A stretch of DNA of 39,171 bases from Candidatus Gastranaerophilales bacterium. Its GTDB lineage: Bacteria > Cyanobacteriota > Vampirovibrionia > Gastranaerophilales > Gastranaerophilaceae. Each line of letters starts with the position of its first letter. The stretch's first letter is position 1. Below are positions 25,987-33,552 of the stretch, piece after piece. Below the pieces are notes generated by a model. The model did no database searches. It saw nothing but the letters and a program-made list of their open reading frames with translations, and was not told where the DNA came from. The DNA lies in NCBI GenBank assembly GCA_947589115.1, contig CANPZP010000012.1, positions 1-39,171 on the forward strand. The letters run 5' to 3'. The translations under genes were made by a program, and so were the position numbers.

Positions 25987-26015
25987 TTTAAATTTTAATT
26001 TTTTTTTGATATAAT
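25987..26015 (+). promoter_or_regulatory. Sigma70-type promoter of the ferredoxin gene
   Basis: TTTAAA (25987-25992), a 17-nt spacer and TATAAT (26010-26015). +1 is expected near 26022, about 40 nt before the ATG. Confidence 0.6.
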
Positions 26016-26063
26016 TTGTTTGTATATTTATATATAAAAAAATTAGTTTAAAAAGGAGAAATT

Positions 26064-26240
26064 ATGAAAGTTGTAGTTAATGACAATTGTATAGCTTGCG
26101 GCGCATGTGAATCAGTTTGTGATTCAGTATTTTCTATTGAAGATAAAGCTGTTGTTAATGAAGCTAATGTAGCAGGTAACGAAGATTGTGTTAAAGAAGC
26201 TGCTGATTGCTGCCCTGTTAACGCTATTGAAGTTGAATAG
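26064..26240 (+). CDS. Small [4Fe-4S] ferredoxin
   Basis: Encodes 58 aa. The cluster motif CIACGACESVC near the N-terminus and CCPVNAI near the C-terminus supply the CxxCxxC...CP ligands of a single [4Fe-4S] cluster. The remaining Cys may form a disulfide, as in Thermotoga- or Pyrococcus-type monocluster ferredoxins. It is a soluble, very acidic low-potential electron carrier suited to an anaerobe. ATG 26064 follows AAAAGGAG. It has its own promoter and a strong terminator, so it is monocistronic. The redox partner is unknown. Confidence 0.93.
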   Translation: MKVVVNDNCIACGACESVCDSVFSIEDKAVVNEANVAGNEDCVKEAADCCPVNAIEVE

Positions 26241-26256
26241 TTATAAAATAATGCAT

Positions 26257-26290
26257 AAAAAAAGAGAGAGATTAAACTCTCTCTTTTTTT
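26257..26290. terminator. Bidirectional terminator
   Basis: Fourteen paired bases (seven A plus GAGAGAG, with the exact complement) around ATTAAA, followed by seven T on either strand. It serves the ferredoxin gene and probably the minus-strand gene ending at 26326. Confidence 0.9.
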
Positions 26291-26299
26291 ATTTGAATT

Positions 26300-26346
26300 A
26301 TGGAAGTTATTGAAATTGTTCAAAATTATCCCGAAACAATAGCAAT
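26300..26346 (+). pseudogene. Truncated copy of the DUF1858 gene start
   Basis: A segment of about 45 bases is nearly identical (one mismatch) to 29205-29248 in the intact DUF1858 gene and encodes the same VIEIVQNYPETI-type peptide. Homology then stops abruptly inside the tail of the opposite-strand gene. The stop codon and last codons of that gene lie within the copied segment. Confidence 0.7.
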
Positions 26347-26904
26347 ATTTTTTTCGGGAGCTAAAAATATACCGTTTGATGATTTTGGTAAAAACCCGTT
26401 CATAATAAGTATTAAGGTTATAATATTTTTCCTTGAATTATCAAACGGGACATCAGAGCCGGGGAATTTATATTCAACTTCTTCCGTTCCGATTTTCCCT
26501 TTTAATTCCATTTTAGAGGAATATAGTTTCTTTTTTAGTTTCAAATCTATTTTATTACCTTCATAAAACCCTTCTATCTTTTTGTTATTAGAGAGTCCGG
26601 ACAATGATTTATCCTTTTGATTTAAATAAACTATGCAATCATCTATCATACCGTTTAAGGCTATATTATTACTGTTGATACTATCTTTTGAGGTAATATC
26701 AAAAGAAGCTTTTTGATCGTTCATACGTCCCTGATAGATATCCCATTTTACAATATTGCCTGTTTTTGTACATATAAGCCCGGTTTTAAAGTCATCGTTT
26801 GAAAAATTAATATCATATTCAACGGGAATTTTAACTCCTTTAAAATTCATGGAGTAGTTTTGTGTTTTTATCCTATTATCAAAATTAATCGGATTAATTC
26901 TCAT
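26326..26904 (-). CDS. Unrecognised lineage protein with an N-terminal FKG motif
   Basis: Encodes 192 aa from ATG 26904, which has AAGGAG immediately upstream; a Met six codons earlier is less likely. No signal peptide or membrane helix is obvious. The start MRINPINFDNRI followed by SMNFKGVKIPVEY resembles an N-terminal tag I associate with proteins of this lineage (INP, then FKG); the protein at 30274 also has SFKG. The middle is beta-rich (about residues 30-150). The last residues (around NIAIVSG) and the stop are read from the antisense strand of a copied DUF1858 fragment, so the original C-terminus was probably lost or replaced. Function unknown. Confidence 0.6.
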   Translation of the reverse strand: MRINPINFDNRIKTQNYSMNFKGVKIPVEYDINFSNDDFKTGLICTKTGNIVKWDIYQGRMNDQKASFDITSKDSINSNNIALNGMIDDCIVYLNQKDKSLSGLSNNKKIEGFYEGNKIDLKLKKKLYSSKMELKGKIGTEEVEYKFPGSDVPFDNSRKNIITLILIMNGFLPKSSNGIFLAPEKNIAIVSG

Positions 26905-26991
26905 ACAATCTCCTTTATACAAATAACCACAGATTTTAAAAATCGTAAAATTATTTTTTGCTACTTATTTTTAATATTAAATACATTCACG

Positions 26992-27000
26992 TGATATAAT
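26992..27000 (+). promoter_or_regulatory. Extended -10 promoter of the adk operon
   Basis: TGATATAAT fits the extended -10 TGnTATAAT. +1 is expected near 27007, 23 nt before the adk ATG. Confidence 0.6.
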
Positions 27001-27029
27001 AGAGTGAAAGAGAGAAATAAGGTATTAAA

Positions 27030-27686
27030 ATGAAAAAAGAATTAATATTTATAGGACCGCCCGGAAGCGGAAAAGGTACTCAAACAAAGATGCTTTCAAA
27101 TGAGTATAAATTCCCGCATATAGATACGGGTTCATTACTTAGGGAAGAAGTAAAAACAGGTTCAAAAGAAGGGCAATTGGCAAACAGTTTTATGGAAAAA
27201 GGTCAATTAGTACCTATTGAAGTTGTTTCTTCAATCATAAAAAAAAGGCTTATGCAGCCTGATTGCCAAACCGGTTTTATTCTTGACGGATACCCAAGAA
27301 GCACTGAACAAGCACTGGCTCTTGACAACATTCTAAATGATATAGATAAAGATATTAACGTAAAACCTCAGGTATTTTATTTCGATATTTCACAAGAAAA
27401 GCTTATAGATAGGCTTGTAAACAGACGTTCTTGTGAAAAATGCGGTGCCATTTATAATTTAAAAACAATGAACTTAAAAGATTCTTTAAAATGCGAAAAA
27501 TGCGGAGGAAATCTTATAAAACGTGATGATGACACCGAAGAAGTAGCACTGAAAAGATTTGAAACGTATTTTACTCAAACGGCACCCCTTATTGATTTAT
27601 ACGAAAAAAGAGGCTGGCTGACTAAATTAGATGCAGACCTTAATATTGATACCATATATAAAAATTTAAAGGAGGCTGTAAAATAA
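27030..27686 (+). CDS. adk: Adenylate kinase (zinc-lid type)
   Basis: Encodes 218 aa. It catalyses ATP + AMP = 2 ADP. The P-loop GPPGSGKGTQ starts at residue 9; the AMP-binding DTGSLLREEV and GFILDGYPRSTEQA follow. The LID domain carries four cysteines (CEKCG ... CEKCG) that bind structural zinc, as in many anaerobes and Gram-positive bacteria. ATG 27030 has AAGG upstream and a good extended -10 promoter. The next gene, map, starts one base after the stop, a very common adk-map pairing. Confidence 0.97.
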   Translation: MKKELIFIGPPGSGKGTQTKMLSNEYKFPHIDTGSLLREEVKTGSKEGQLANSFMEKGQLVPIEVVSSIIKKRLMQPDCQTGFILDGYPRSTEQALALDNILNDIDKDINVKPQVFYFDISQEKLIDRLVNRRSCEKCGAIYNLKTMNLKDSLKCEKCGGNLIKRDDDTEEVALKRFETYFTQTAPLIDLYEKRGWLTKLDADLNIDTIYKNLKEAVK

Positions 27687-27687
27687 A

Positions 27688-28440
27688 ATGTCTATCCACA
27701 GGAAATCAAGATTTGAAGTAAATATAATGAAACAAGCCGGCAACGTTGTAGCACTAGTTCATGCCGCAATGAAAGATGCGGTAAAAGAGGGGGTAACAAC
27801 TAAAGAACTTGATGACTTGGCATATAAAATAATAAAACAAAACAAAGCAGACCCGACCTTTTTGGGATATCACGGGTTTCCCGCAAGCATATGCGCCTCC
27901 GTAAACGAACAAGTTGTCCACGGTATCCCTTCTGATAATGTAATACTTAAAAACGGGGATATAATAAGTATTGATATCGGCGCAACATTTAAAGGATTTG
28001 TCGGGGACAGTGCTTGGACATATCCTGTCGGAGAGATTTCAGATGATAAAAAAATGCTGCTTGAGGCAACCGAAAAATCTTTATTTGCGGGTTTAGAGTT
28101 TATGAAATCAAACGAAAGACTTGAAAATGTAGCAGGTGCAATTGAAGATGTTGCAAAAAAATATAATCTGGGAATTGTAAGACAATACGGCGGCCACGGT
28201 GTAGGACGGAGCATGCATGAAGACCCCTTTGTTTTTAATTATCGAACAAATAACGGTCTGATTCTCCAACGAGGTATGGTCATTGCAATAGAACCCATGC
28301 TAAACTTAGGTGGTGACGACGTTGAAGTTCTTGAAGATGATTGGACGGTAGTTACCGCAGATAAAAAACCGTCAGCACACTTTGAACATACAGTACATGT
28401 CACGGATGACGGCCCTGAAATTTTAACAAAATTACTATAA
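27688..28440 (+). CDS. map: Methionine aminopeptidase, type I
   Basis: Encodes 250 aa. It removes the initiator Met from nascent proteins. Metal ligands are Asp96 and Asp107 (SIDIGATFKGFVGDSAW), the His in GGHGVGRSMHEDP, and the Glu residues in AIEPML and HFEHTV. His79 in VVHGIP is the conserved substrate-binding residue. It lacks the zinc-finger N-terminal extension, so it is type Ia. The ribosome-binding site AAGGAGG lies inside the end of adk. The bifunctional nuclease gene follows after 10 nt in the same transcript. Confidence 0.97.
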   Translation: MSIHRKSRFEVNIMKQAGNVVALVHAAMKDAVKEGVTTKELDDLAYKIIKQNKADPTFLGYHGFPASICASVNEQVVHGIPSDNVILKNGDIISIDIGATFKGFVGDSAWTYPVGEISDDKKMLLEATEKSLFAGLEFMKSNERLENVAGAIEDVAKKYNLGIVRQYGGHGVGRSMHEDPFVFNYRTNNGLILQRGMVIAIEPMLNLGGDDVEVLEDDWTVVTADKKPSAHFEHTVHVTDDGPEILTKLL

Positions 28441-28450
28441 GGATAAAAAA

Positions 28451-28960
28451 ATGCTTGAAATGAAAGTTATGGGTATAGCAATAGATACCGCAAGCGGTTC
28501 ACCCATTATTGTATTAAATGATAAAGAAAACAGAAAGGCTCTGCCTATATGGATTGGCTCGGCTGAGGCGAGTGCCATTATAAGAAAAATTGAGAATATT
28601 AAAGTCTTAAGACCTATGACTCATGACTTAATCGTTGATATTATTAAAAAAACAGGATACAGCGTTGTCAGAATAGAAATTAATGACGTCGAAAAAGATA
28701 CTTATTATTCGTCAATAATCCTTTCTAATGACGAAGGGAATGAAGTAGCCGTAGATTCACGTCCTTCTGATGCAATAGCTATAGCAATAAGAGCGGATGC
28801 ACCCATTTTCGTATCAGCTAAAGTTCTTGCGGATGGCAGTGTTTCTTGCAACAGTGAAAAAGATGAAGCGGAATCGGAAGAATTCAGAAACTTTATTCAA
28901 AGTATAAAGCCATCGGATTTTGAAAAACTGCTTAAAGATGATAAACAATCGGATCAGTAA
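28451..28960 (+). CDS. Bifunctional nuclease (BFN/DUF151) family protein
   Basis: Encodes 169 aa. The BFN domain covers about residues 1-135, with GSPIIVLNDKENRKALPIWIG, RPMTHDLIVDIIKKTGY, and the conserved DSRPSDAIAIAIRADAPIFV. Members are known as DNase/RNase proteins from plants and thermophilic bacteria. They are widespread in bacteria, but their physiological role is unclear. The C-terminal 30 residues are acidic and helical. AAGGAT precedes ATG 28451, 10 nt after map, so it belongs to the adk-map operon. Its 3' end overlaps a small minus-strand ORF. Confidence 0.92.
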   Translation: MLEMKVMGIAIDTASGSPIIVLNDKENRKALPIWIGSAEASAIIRKIENIKVLRPMTHDLIVDIIKKTGYSVVRIEINDVEKDTYYSSIILSNDEGNEVAVDSRPSDAIAIAIRADAPIFVSAKVLADGSVSCNSEKDEAESEEFRNFIQSIKPSDFEKLLKDDKQSDQ

Positions 28961-29105
28961 AATTCATACCGTTATAACCGTATGTACTGTTTTTAAATAA
29001 TTTTGACCTGCGGTTTTTATATATTTTTGAACGTCTGATGTTTTCAAATTGGCTTAATCCGATTACCGTATCTTTACAAAATATATCAATAATGAACTTT
29101 AACAT
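28932..29105 (-). CDS. Possible small protein (57 aa) in the gap after the BFN gene
   Basis: An ATG at 29105 preceded by AAAGG opens a 57-codon frame that fills most of the gap and overlaps the end of the BFN gene by 29 nt. The product begins MLKFIIDIFCKDTVIGLSQF and has a strongly basic centre (RRSKIYKNRRSK), then a Gly/Tyr turn. Codon use looks native and the ribosome-binding site is well spaced. No family recognised. It could be a real small basic protein; a chance ORF is the alternative. Confidence 0.5.
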   Translation of the reverse strand: MLKFIIDIFCKDTVIGLSQFENIRRSKIYKNRRSKLFKNSTYGYNGMNFTDPIVYHL

Positions 29106-29177
29106 ATACACCTTTCTTTTTGCTTGATGTATAATTTTTAATGATTAATTTAAAAAAAGCAACGAAAGGAATAAAAA

Positions 29178-29378
29178 ATGGGAAAAATTACTAAAGATAT
29201 GGGACTTATTGAAATTGTTCAAAATTATCCCGAAACAATAGAAATATTTCAAAAATACGGATTAGGTTGTATAGGCTGTGCAGCTGCAAGATTTGAAAAT
29301 TTAGAAGCGGGTGCAAAAGTTCACGGTATTGACCCTGACAAAATGGTTGAAGACCTTAACGCTGTTATTCAAGGCTAA
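29178..29378 (+). CDS. DUF1858 (hybrid-cluster-protein-associated) domain protein
   Basis: Encodes 66 aa, the whole DUF1858 domain: IEIVQNYPETIEIFQKYGLGCIGCAAA followed by a helical C-terminus. The paired cysteines CIGC are typical; the family often occurs with hybrid-cluster proteins or redox proteins in anaerobes and may help handle an iron-sulfur or sulfide function. ATG 29178 follows AAAGGA. Its first third is duplicated at 26300-26346. It has its own probable terminator. Confidence 0.88.
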   Translation: MGKITKDMGLIEIVQNYPETIEIFQKYGLGCIGCAAARFENLEAGAKVHGIDPDKMVEDLNAVIQG

Positions 29379-29390
29379 ATATAATAAATT

Positions 29391-29428
29391 TGCTTCCTAT
29401 ATATTTTTATAGGCAGTGACTTTTTTTT
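29391..29428 (+). terminator. Probable Rho-independent terminator
   Basis: CCTATA pairs with TATAGG (with outer TGC/GCA pairing across a bulge), followed within a few bases by an eight-T run, after the DUF1858 gene. Confidence 0.55.
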
Positions 29429-29487
29429 ATGTTTTTATTATTATTTTGTTTATGAATAATTATTAATTAGTTAAGGAGATATAAAAT

Positions 29488-29991
29488 ATGGAAGTTATCT
29501 TAAAAAAAGATGTACAAAATATCGGAGAAGCAGGAGATATAGTTAACGTTAAAGACGGTTATGCAAGAAATTTTCTGCTCCCTCAAAATTTTGCGGAAGT
29601 GGCAACAAAAGGTGCAAAAGAAAACAGAGAAAAAAATCTTGCAAGAATTAAAGCTAAACAAGAAAAATTACATGCTGAAGCTCTCGAAATAGCTAAAAAG
29701 ATTGAAGCACTGGGAGTTCTTGAATTTTCTGCAAAAGCAGGCGAAAGCGGTAAATTATTCGGCGCTATCACTACAAAAAAACTTGCTGAAGAAATTAAAG
29801 CTAAAACAGGTGTTGAAATCGACAGAAAAACAATTTCTCTTGATTCACCTATCAACAGATTAGGTAATTTTAATATGCAGATTAAATTAACTTCAAAAGT
29901 TAAAGCTGCTTTATCTGTTGCCGTTACTGCTTCAGAGGTATTAAAAGAAGAAATCGAAGAAACCGAAAATCAAGAAGCGGTTGCAGAATAA
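29488..29991 (+). CDS. rplI: 50S ribosomal protein L9
   Basis: Encodes 167 aa. MEVILKKDVQNIGEAGDIVNVKDGYARNFLLPQNFA is the signature N-terminal domain (16 residues of it diagnostic on their own). A long basic helix (residues about 45-75) and the C-terminal rRNA-binding domain (GKLFGAITTKKLAEEI) follow. The last 18 residues are an acidic extension (ending ENQEAVAE) slightly longer than in E. coli L9 (149 aa). ATG 29488 follows AAGGAG. It stands alone, without rpsF/ssb/rpsR as neighbours. The leader region after it has small ORFs and a terminator. Confidence 0.97.
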   Translation: MEVILKKDVQNIGEAGDIVNVKDGYARNFLLPQNFAEVATKGAKENREKNLARIKAKQEKLHAEALEIAKKIEALGVLEFSAKAGESGKLFGAITTKKLAEEIKAKTGVEIDRKTISLDSPINRLGNFNMQIKLTSKVKAALSVAVTASEVLKEEIEETENQEAVAE

Positions 29992-30033
29992 TTAAAATCG
30001 TGCTAATATCACATACATAAAAAGGAATAAAAA

Positions 30034-30087
30034 ATGACTTACACTCAAAATCGACGCAGCATATTAAAAGGAGGCTTTACGATTTAA
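30034..30087 (+). CDS. Tiny ORF 1 (17 aa), possible leader peptide
   Basis: ATG 30034 has AAGGA at good spacing and reads MTYTQNRRSILKGGFTI, then TAA. It lies between rplI and a terminator. The flanks can pair (AAAATCGTG near 29994 with CACGATTTT near 30092), so translation of the ORF would disturb that structure. No protein match is recognised. Confidence 0.35.
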   Translation: MTYTQNRRSILKGGFTI

Positions 30088-30123
30088 TCGTACACGATTT
30101 TTGATGTGTAATTATATAAGTTT

Positions 30124-30152
30124 AAAGCCTTCTGTTTATCGGAAGGCTTTTT
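30124..30152 (+). terminator. Rho-independent terminator after rplI and tiny ORF 1
   Basis: AAAGCCTTC pairs with GAAGGCTTT around a 9-nt loop, followed by a T run. Confidence 0.85.
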
Positions 30153-30167
30153 AACATGGAGAAAATT

Positions 30168-30251
30168 ATGAAAAATCAGCGACGTAGAAATTTATTTATT
30201 TTGACAAATACCCCGTTTGTCAAACTCAGGAACTTAATATGGGGTTTGTAA
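30168..30251 (+). CDS. Tiny ORF 2 (27 aa), possible leader peptide of the gene at 30274
   Basis: ATG 30168 follows GGAGA and reads 27 codons beginning MKNQRRRNLFILTNTPF, ending 22 nt before ATG 30274. Its start resembles tiny ORF 1 in DNA and peptide (CGACGxAGxA; Q-x-R-R). A perfect 9-bp hairpin lies inside it. Confidence 0.35.
   Translation: MKNQRRRNLFILTNTPFVKLRNLIWGL
30200..30245 (+). promoter_or_regulatory. Hairpin/pseudoknot-like leader element
   Basis: TTTGACAAA (30200-30208) and TTTGTCAAA (30216-30224) form a perfect 9-bp stem with the loop TACCCCG. The loop bases ACCCC can pair with GGGGT at 30241-30245, giving a possible pseudoknot 30 nt before the start codon at 30274. As DNA, the palindrome could instead be an operator. 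Confidence 0.4.
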
Positions 30252-30273
30252 GAGTTTTATAAAAGGAAAAGAA

Positions 30274-31554
30274 ATGCCAATACAAGCCATATCAACAAAA
30301 ATTATTTCCACTTTAGGAAATAAAGAATCATTACTCCCGATTATGATAAAAGACGGCGTTGATTCACTAAGTTTAACATATAAATCTTTTAAAGAAGGCG
30401 GAGTCATTGAAGGGATTGACAGAGCAACCGATGAATTCGGAACTCAAGCTATTTGGATAGGCGGTATCCCTTTATTTAAAAAGTTAGCAGATAAAACAAT
30501 TTATAAAAAAGCGAATATTAATCCTAATGTTGACCCGAGAATTATATCAAATAAAGAATATTCTTTATGGGCGGTAAAAAATGCCAAAGGATTTATGAAT
30601 AATAATAAATCCCAAAGTGTTAAATCCGCTATTGATGACTGTTTGAAAGACGGAGGAAAATTAGCCGGAAATTTATTTATAACTAAAATAATTGCAGCTA
30701 CAATTCTAACTCTGGGCAGTTTTTTCCTGTTGACTAAAACAAAACAAAATAACACAAAACATAATGTTAAAAAAGAAATGAATAATTCATTAAAAAACGA
30801 AAATTCAAACAAACAAAATTCTCCCTCCTTCAAAGGTATAGCATCAAAAATTACGGAGGGTATTATGTTTAATCCCGTTCACAATATGAAACTTATTGAT
30901 GCGGGTATTACTTCCGAAAGATTGTTATGTTCAAGAAATAAAGTTGAATTTATAGAGCATGCAATAAAAGAAGGCGGCTTCTTATTCTTTATTTACGGTT
31001 TCGGTAATCTGATTGAAAAAGGCATAAATACTTTTTCCGATAAAATTCTAAAAAAACCTATTAATCTTCCAATCGACGTATTAACGGATAAAAATCTTTC
31101 AGATTCTTTAAAGAACAATACAATTCTTAAAGACATTTATAAACTTCCGAATCAAAATAAATCCTTAACGGAAAAATTAGATTTTATTATAAATAATCCG
31201 GATAATATTGTTGTTAAAGCGGCAAAAAGCGCAAAAATTATTTCAGAAGTCAGTGATAAAGCAGGGAAAAAATTTGTTGATACTTCTAAATATATAAATA
31301 TAAAAGAATTTAATAATCTCGGCGAAAATTTGAAAAATCTGGACAAATGCTATAAAATGAGTAATTCTGCAACAAAAAGTTTTATTAACAAATTAAAATA
31401 TTTAAAAATAGCCTCCGTGAGTGCTAATATAGCTATTTCATGCCTGTTTTTGGGATATATTATTCCAAAGGCCATATATAAATACAGAAATATTAAAACG
31501 GGAACAACTAAATTTCATGTCACTGAGGACTTGAAAAAAACAAATAATTGCTAA
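30274..31554 (+). CDS. Unrecognised two-helix membrane protein with SFKG motif
   Basis: Encodes 426 aa; no functional family recognised. ATG 30274 follows AAAAGG. There is no signal peptide. Hydrophobic helices lie at about residues 134-155 (IIAATILTLGSFFLLT) and 383-405 (ASVSANIAISCLFLGYI). Between them are a Lys/Asn-rich linker with NSPSFKGI and a long polar helical region. The N-terminal DGVDSLSLTYKSFKEGG and FGTQAIWIGGIPLFKK look like conserved blocks. The SFKG motif recalls the NFKG of the protein at 26326. It is probably an envelope protein peculiar to this lineage. The leader with tiny ORFs and hairpins suggests post-transcriptional control. Confidence 0.6.
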   Translation: MPIQAISTKIISTLGNKESLLPIMIKDGVDSLSLTYKSFKEGGVIEGIDRATDEFGTQAIWIGGIPLFKKLADKTIYKKANINPNVDPRIISNKEYSLWAVKNAKGFMNNNKSQSVKSAIDDCLKDGGKLAGNLFITKIIAATILTLGSFFLLTKTKQNNTKHNVKKEMNNSLKNENSNKQNSPSFKGIASKITEGIMFNPVHNMKLIDAGITSERLLCSRNKVEFIEHAIKEGGFLFFIYGFGNLIEKGINTFSDKILKKPINLPIDVLTDKNLSDSLKNNTILKDIYKLPNQNKSLTEKLDFIINNPDNIVVKAAKSAKIISEVSDKAGKKFVDTSKYINIKEFNNLGENLKNLDKCYKMSNSATKSFINKLKYLKIASVSANIAISCLFLGYIIPKAIYKYRNIKTGTTKFHVTEDLKKTNNC

Positions 31555-31583
31555 TAAATAAACTAATTCGTATAATGTTTTTA
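31548..31583 (+). promoter_or_regulatory. Sigma70-type promoter giving a predicted leaderless mRNA
   Basis: TTGCTA (31548-31553), a 17-nt spacer and TATAAT (31571-31576), with +1 on the A of ATG 31583. There is no Shine-Dalgarno. The -35 overlaps the end of the preceding gene. Confidence 0.65.
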
Positions 31584-33547
31584 TGGAATATATAACAGTA
31601 AAAAAATACACATTAAAAAGAATTGAAAATAAATCCGAATATAAAATTGATTACGAAAAGGAATTAAATCCGCAGCAATTGGATGCCGTAAAACAAAAAG
31701 ACGGAGCGATACTGGTTATTGCAGGAGCGGGCAGCGGAAAAACAAAGACACTGACTTATAGAGTCGCAAGACTTATTGAGGATGGAATCAGTCCTAATAA
31801 CATACTTTTATTAACCTTCACAAAAAAAGCAGCACGTGAAATGCTCTCAAGAGCGGCTTTAGTTTTGGATTCAAGATGCGAAGAGGTTAAAGGCGGCACC
31901 TTCCATTCTTTTGCAAATATTATTCTAAGAAAATATTCTTCCGTTCTTGAACTTAATAATAATTTCACCATAGCCGACAGACCGGACTGTGAAGATATTA
32001 TTAACCATATTCGCTCTAAAGTCATTAATAAACAGGAAAAAAGATTTCCCAAAAAACATACTATACTTGATATTTATTCAAAATCAATAAATAAAAATAT
32101 TCCCTCGGATGAAGTTATTCTTTCGGAATACAAAAATTTTGAACACGCATCGGTTAAAATCAATGAAATTATAAGACAGTATACTCTATACAAAAGACAA
32201 AATTCCATATTGGATTATGATGATTTACTTTTATATTTAAAAGTCCTTTTGGAAACGAAACCGGAAATAAGAAAAAAATTATCAAATCAATATAAATATA
32301 TATTAGTTGATGAATATCAAGATACAAATACAATTCAGGCTGAAATTATTAAATTGTTAGCATCTGAGCATAATAATGTAATGGCTGTAGGGGATGATTC
32401 ACAAAGTATCTACTCATTTAGAGGCGCTAATTTTAAAAATATTCTTGATTTCCCTAATATCTTTGAAAACACTAAAATTATAAAACTTGAACAAAATTAC
32501 AGAAGTTCGGGGAATATTCTTGCTCTGGCTAATGAAATCCTTTTAAAAGCTAAAGAGAAATATACAAAAACATTATTCTCAAATATCGAATGTCCGATAA
32601 AACCCGCATTAATTTGCGCTAAAGACTTAAAAACAGAAGCCGAATTTATTGCTCAAAGAGTATTGGAACTTACGGAAGAAGAAAATATTCCGCTCTCAGA
32701 TATATGTGTTCTGGCGAGAAGTGCAAGGATGACATATAATCTTGAAATTGAACTTTCAAAGCGCAATATACCGTTTAAAAAGTTCGGGGGCATGAAATTT
32801 ATTGAAGCTGCACATATTAAAGATATTATTGCGCACCTTCGTGTTATACTTAATCCTTCCGATATAATAAGTTATACAAGGATATTACTCCTTTTAGACG
32901 GAATAGGGACTCAGAGTGCAAACAAACTTCTTCCCGTTTTAACAGACGGAAATGGATTAAATAACGATAAATTGCCCGTAAAAAATCCTGAAGCTGTTTT
33001 AAAGTTAGTTAATTTAATAAATATTAATCAAACAAATTTATATAATCCCGCTAAAATCGTACAAAGCGTAATAAATTACTATGAACCTATTCTGGCGGAT
33101 AAATATGATGACTCTTCAAAACGTAAAAAAGATTTAGAACACTTTTATGCACTAAGTGAAAAATATTCAAGTTTAGAGGACTTTTTAAGTGATTTAGCTT
33201 TAGAACCGCCCGATACCTCAGTTTCAGATATTGAAGAAGGCGCATTTAAAGATGAGTACCTTACATTATCCACTATCCACAGTGCTAAAGGTTTAGAATA
33301 TAAAGCAGTATTTATAATAGGCGCCGTTGACGGAAGATTCCCTTCTACTTTTTCTTTTAATTCCACTGAAGAATTGGATGAGGAATTAAGATTAATGTAT
33401 GTTGCTGTTACGAGGGCAAAAACTCATCTTTTAATTACATACCCTATTGATATGTTTGATTACTCAACAAACATGGTGCTGTCCAAACCTTCAAGATTTT
33501 TAGACGAAATAAGCCAAGAGATTCTTGAAAAATGGATTGTAGAATAA
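31583..33547 (+). CDS. UvrD/PcrA/Rep-type superfamily 1 DNA helicase
   Basis: Encodes 654 aa. It is an ATP-driven 3'-5' DNA helicase. The Q-motif LNPQQLDAV is at residues 28-36 and Walker A AGAGSGKT at 47-54. LLTFTKKAAREML, LVDEYQDTNTIQ (Walker B), GDDSQSIYSFRGA, EQNYRSSGNIL, LSTIHSAKGLEYKAVFI and LRLMYVAVTRAK supply the rest. It is somewhat shorter than PcrA/UvrD (about 720-740 aa) and lacks their C-terminal extension, so it may be closer to Rep or to short UvrD-like helicases. Roles in repair or replication restart are likely but not assignable. It is convergent with ilvA, with 5 nt between stops. Confidence 0.93.
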   Translation: MEYITVKKYTLKRIENKSEYKIDYEKELNPQQLDAVKQKDGAILVIAGAGSGKTKTLTYRVARLIEDGISPNNILLLTFTKKAAREMLSRAALVLDSRCEEVKGGTFHSFANIILRKYSSVLELNNNFTIADRPDCEDIINHIRSKVINKQEKRFPKKHTILDIYSKSINKNIPSDEVILSEYKNFEHASVKINEIIRQYTLYKRQNSILDYDDLLLYLKVLLETKPEIRKKLSNQYKYILVDEYQDTNTIQAEIIKLLASEHNNVMAVGDDSQSIYSFRGANFKNILDFPNIFENTKIIKLEQNYRSSGNILALANEILLKAKEKYTKTLFSNIECPIKPALICAKDLKTEAEFIAQRVLELTEEENIPLSDICVLARSARMTYNLEIELSKRNIPFKKFGGMKFIEAAHIKDIIAHLRVILNPSDIISYTRILLLLDGIGTQSANKLLPVLTDGNGLNNDKLPVKNPEAVLKLVNLININQTNLYNPAKIVQSVINYYEPILADKYDDSSKRKKDLEHFYALSEKYSSLEDFLSDLALEPPDTSVSDIEEGAFKDEYLTLSTIHSAKGLEYKAVFIIGAVDGRFPSTFSFNSTEELDEELRLMYVAVTRAKTHLLITYPIDMFDYSTNMVLSKPSRFLDEISQEILEKWIVE

Positions 33548-33552
33548 CTCAT

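Noticed and set aside
26048-26323. 91-codon minus-strand ORF
   Set aside because: Antisense to the ferredoxin gene, which has complete cluster motifs, promoter, ribosome-binding site and terminator.
26300-26566. 88-codon plus-strand ORF starting in the DUF1858 scrap
   Set aside because: Only the first 15 or so codons are DUF1858-like; the rest is antisense to a gene with a strong ribosome-binding site. Treated as a gene fragment, not a gene.
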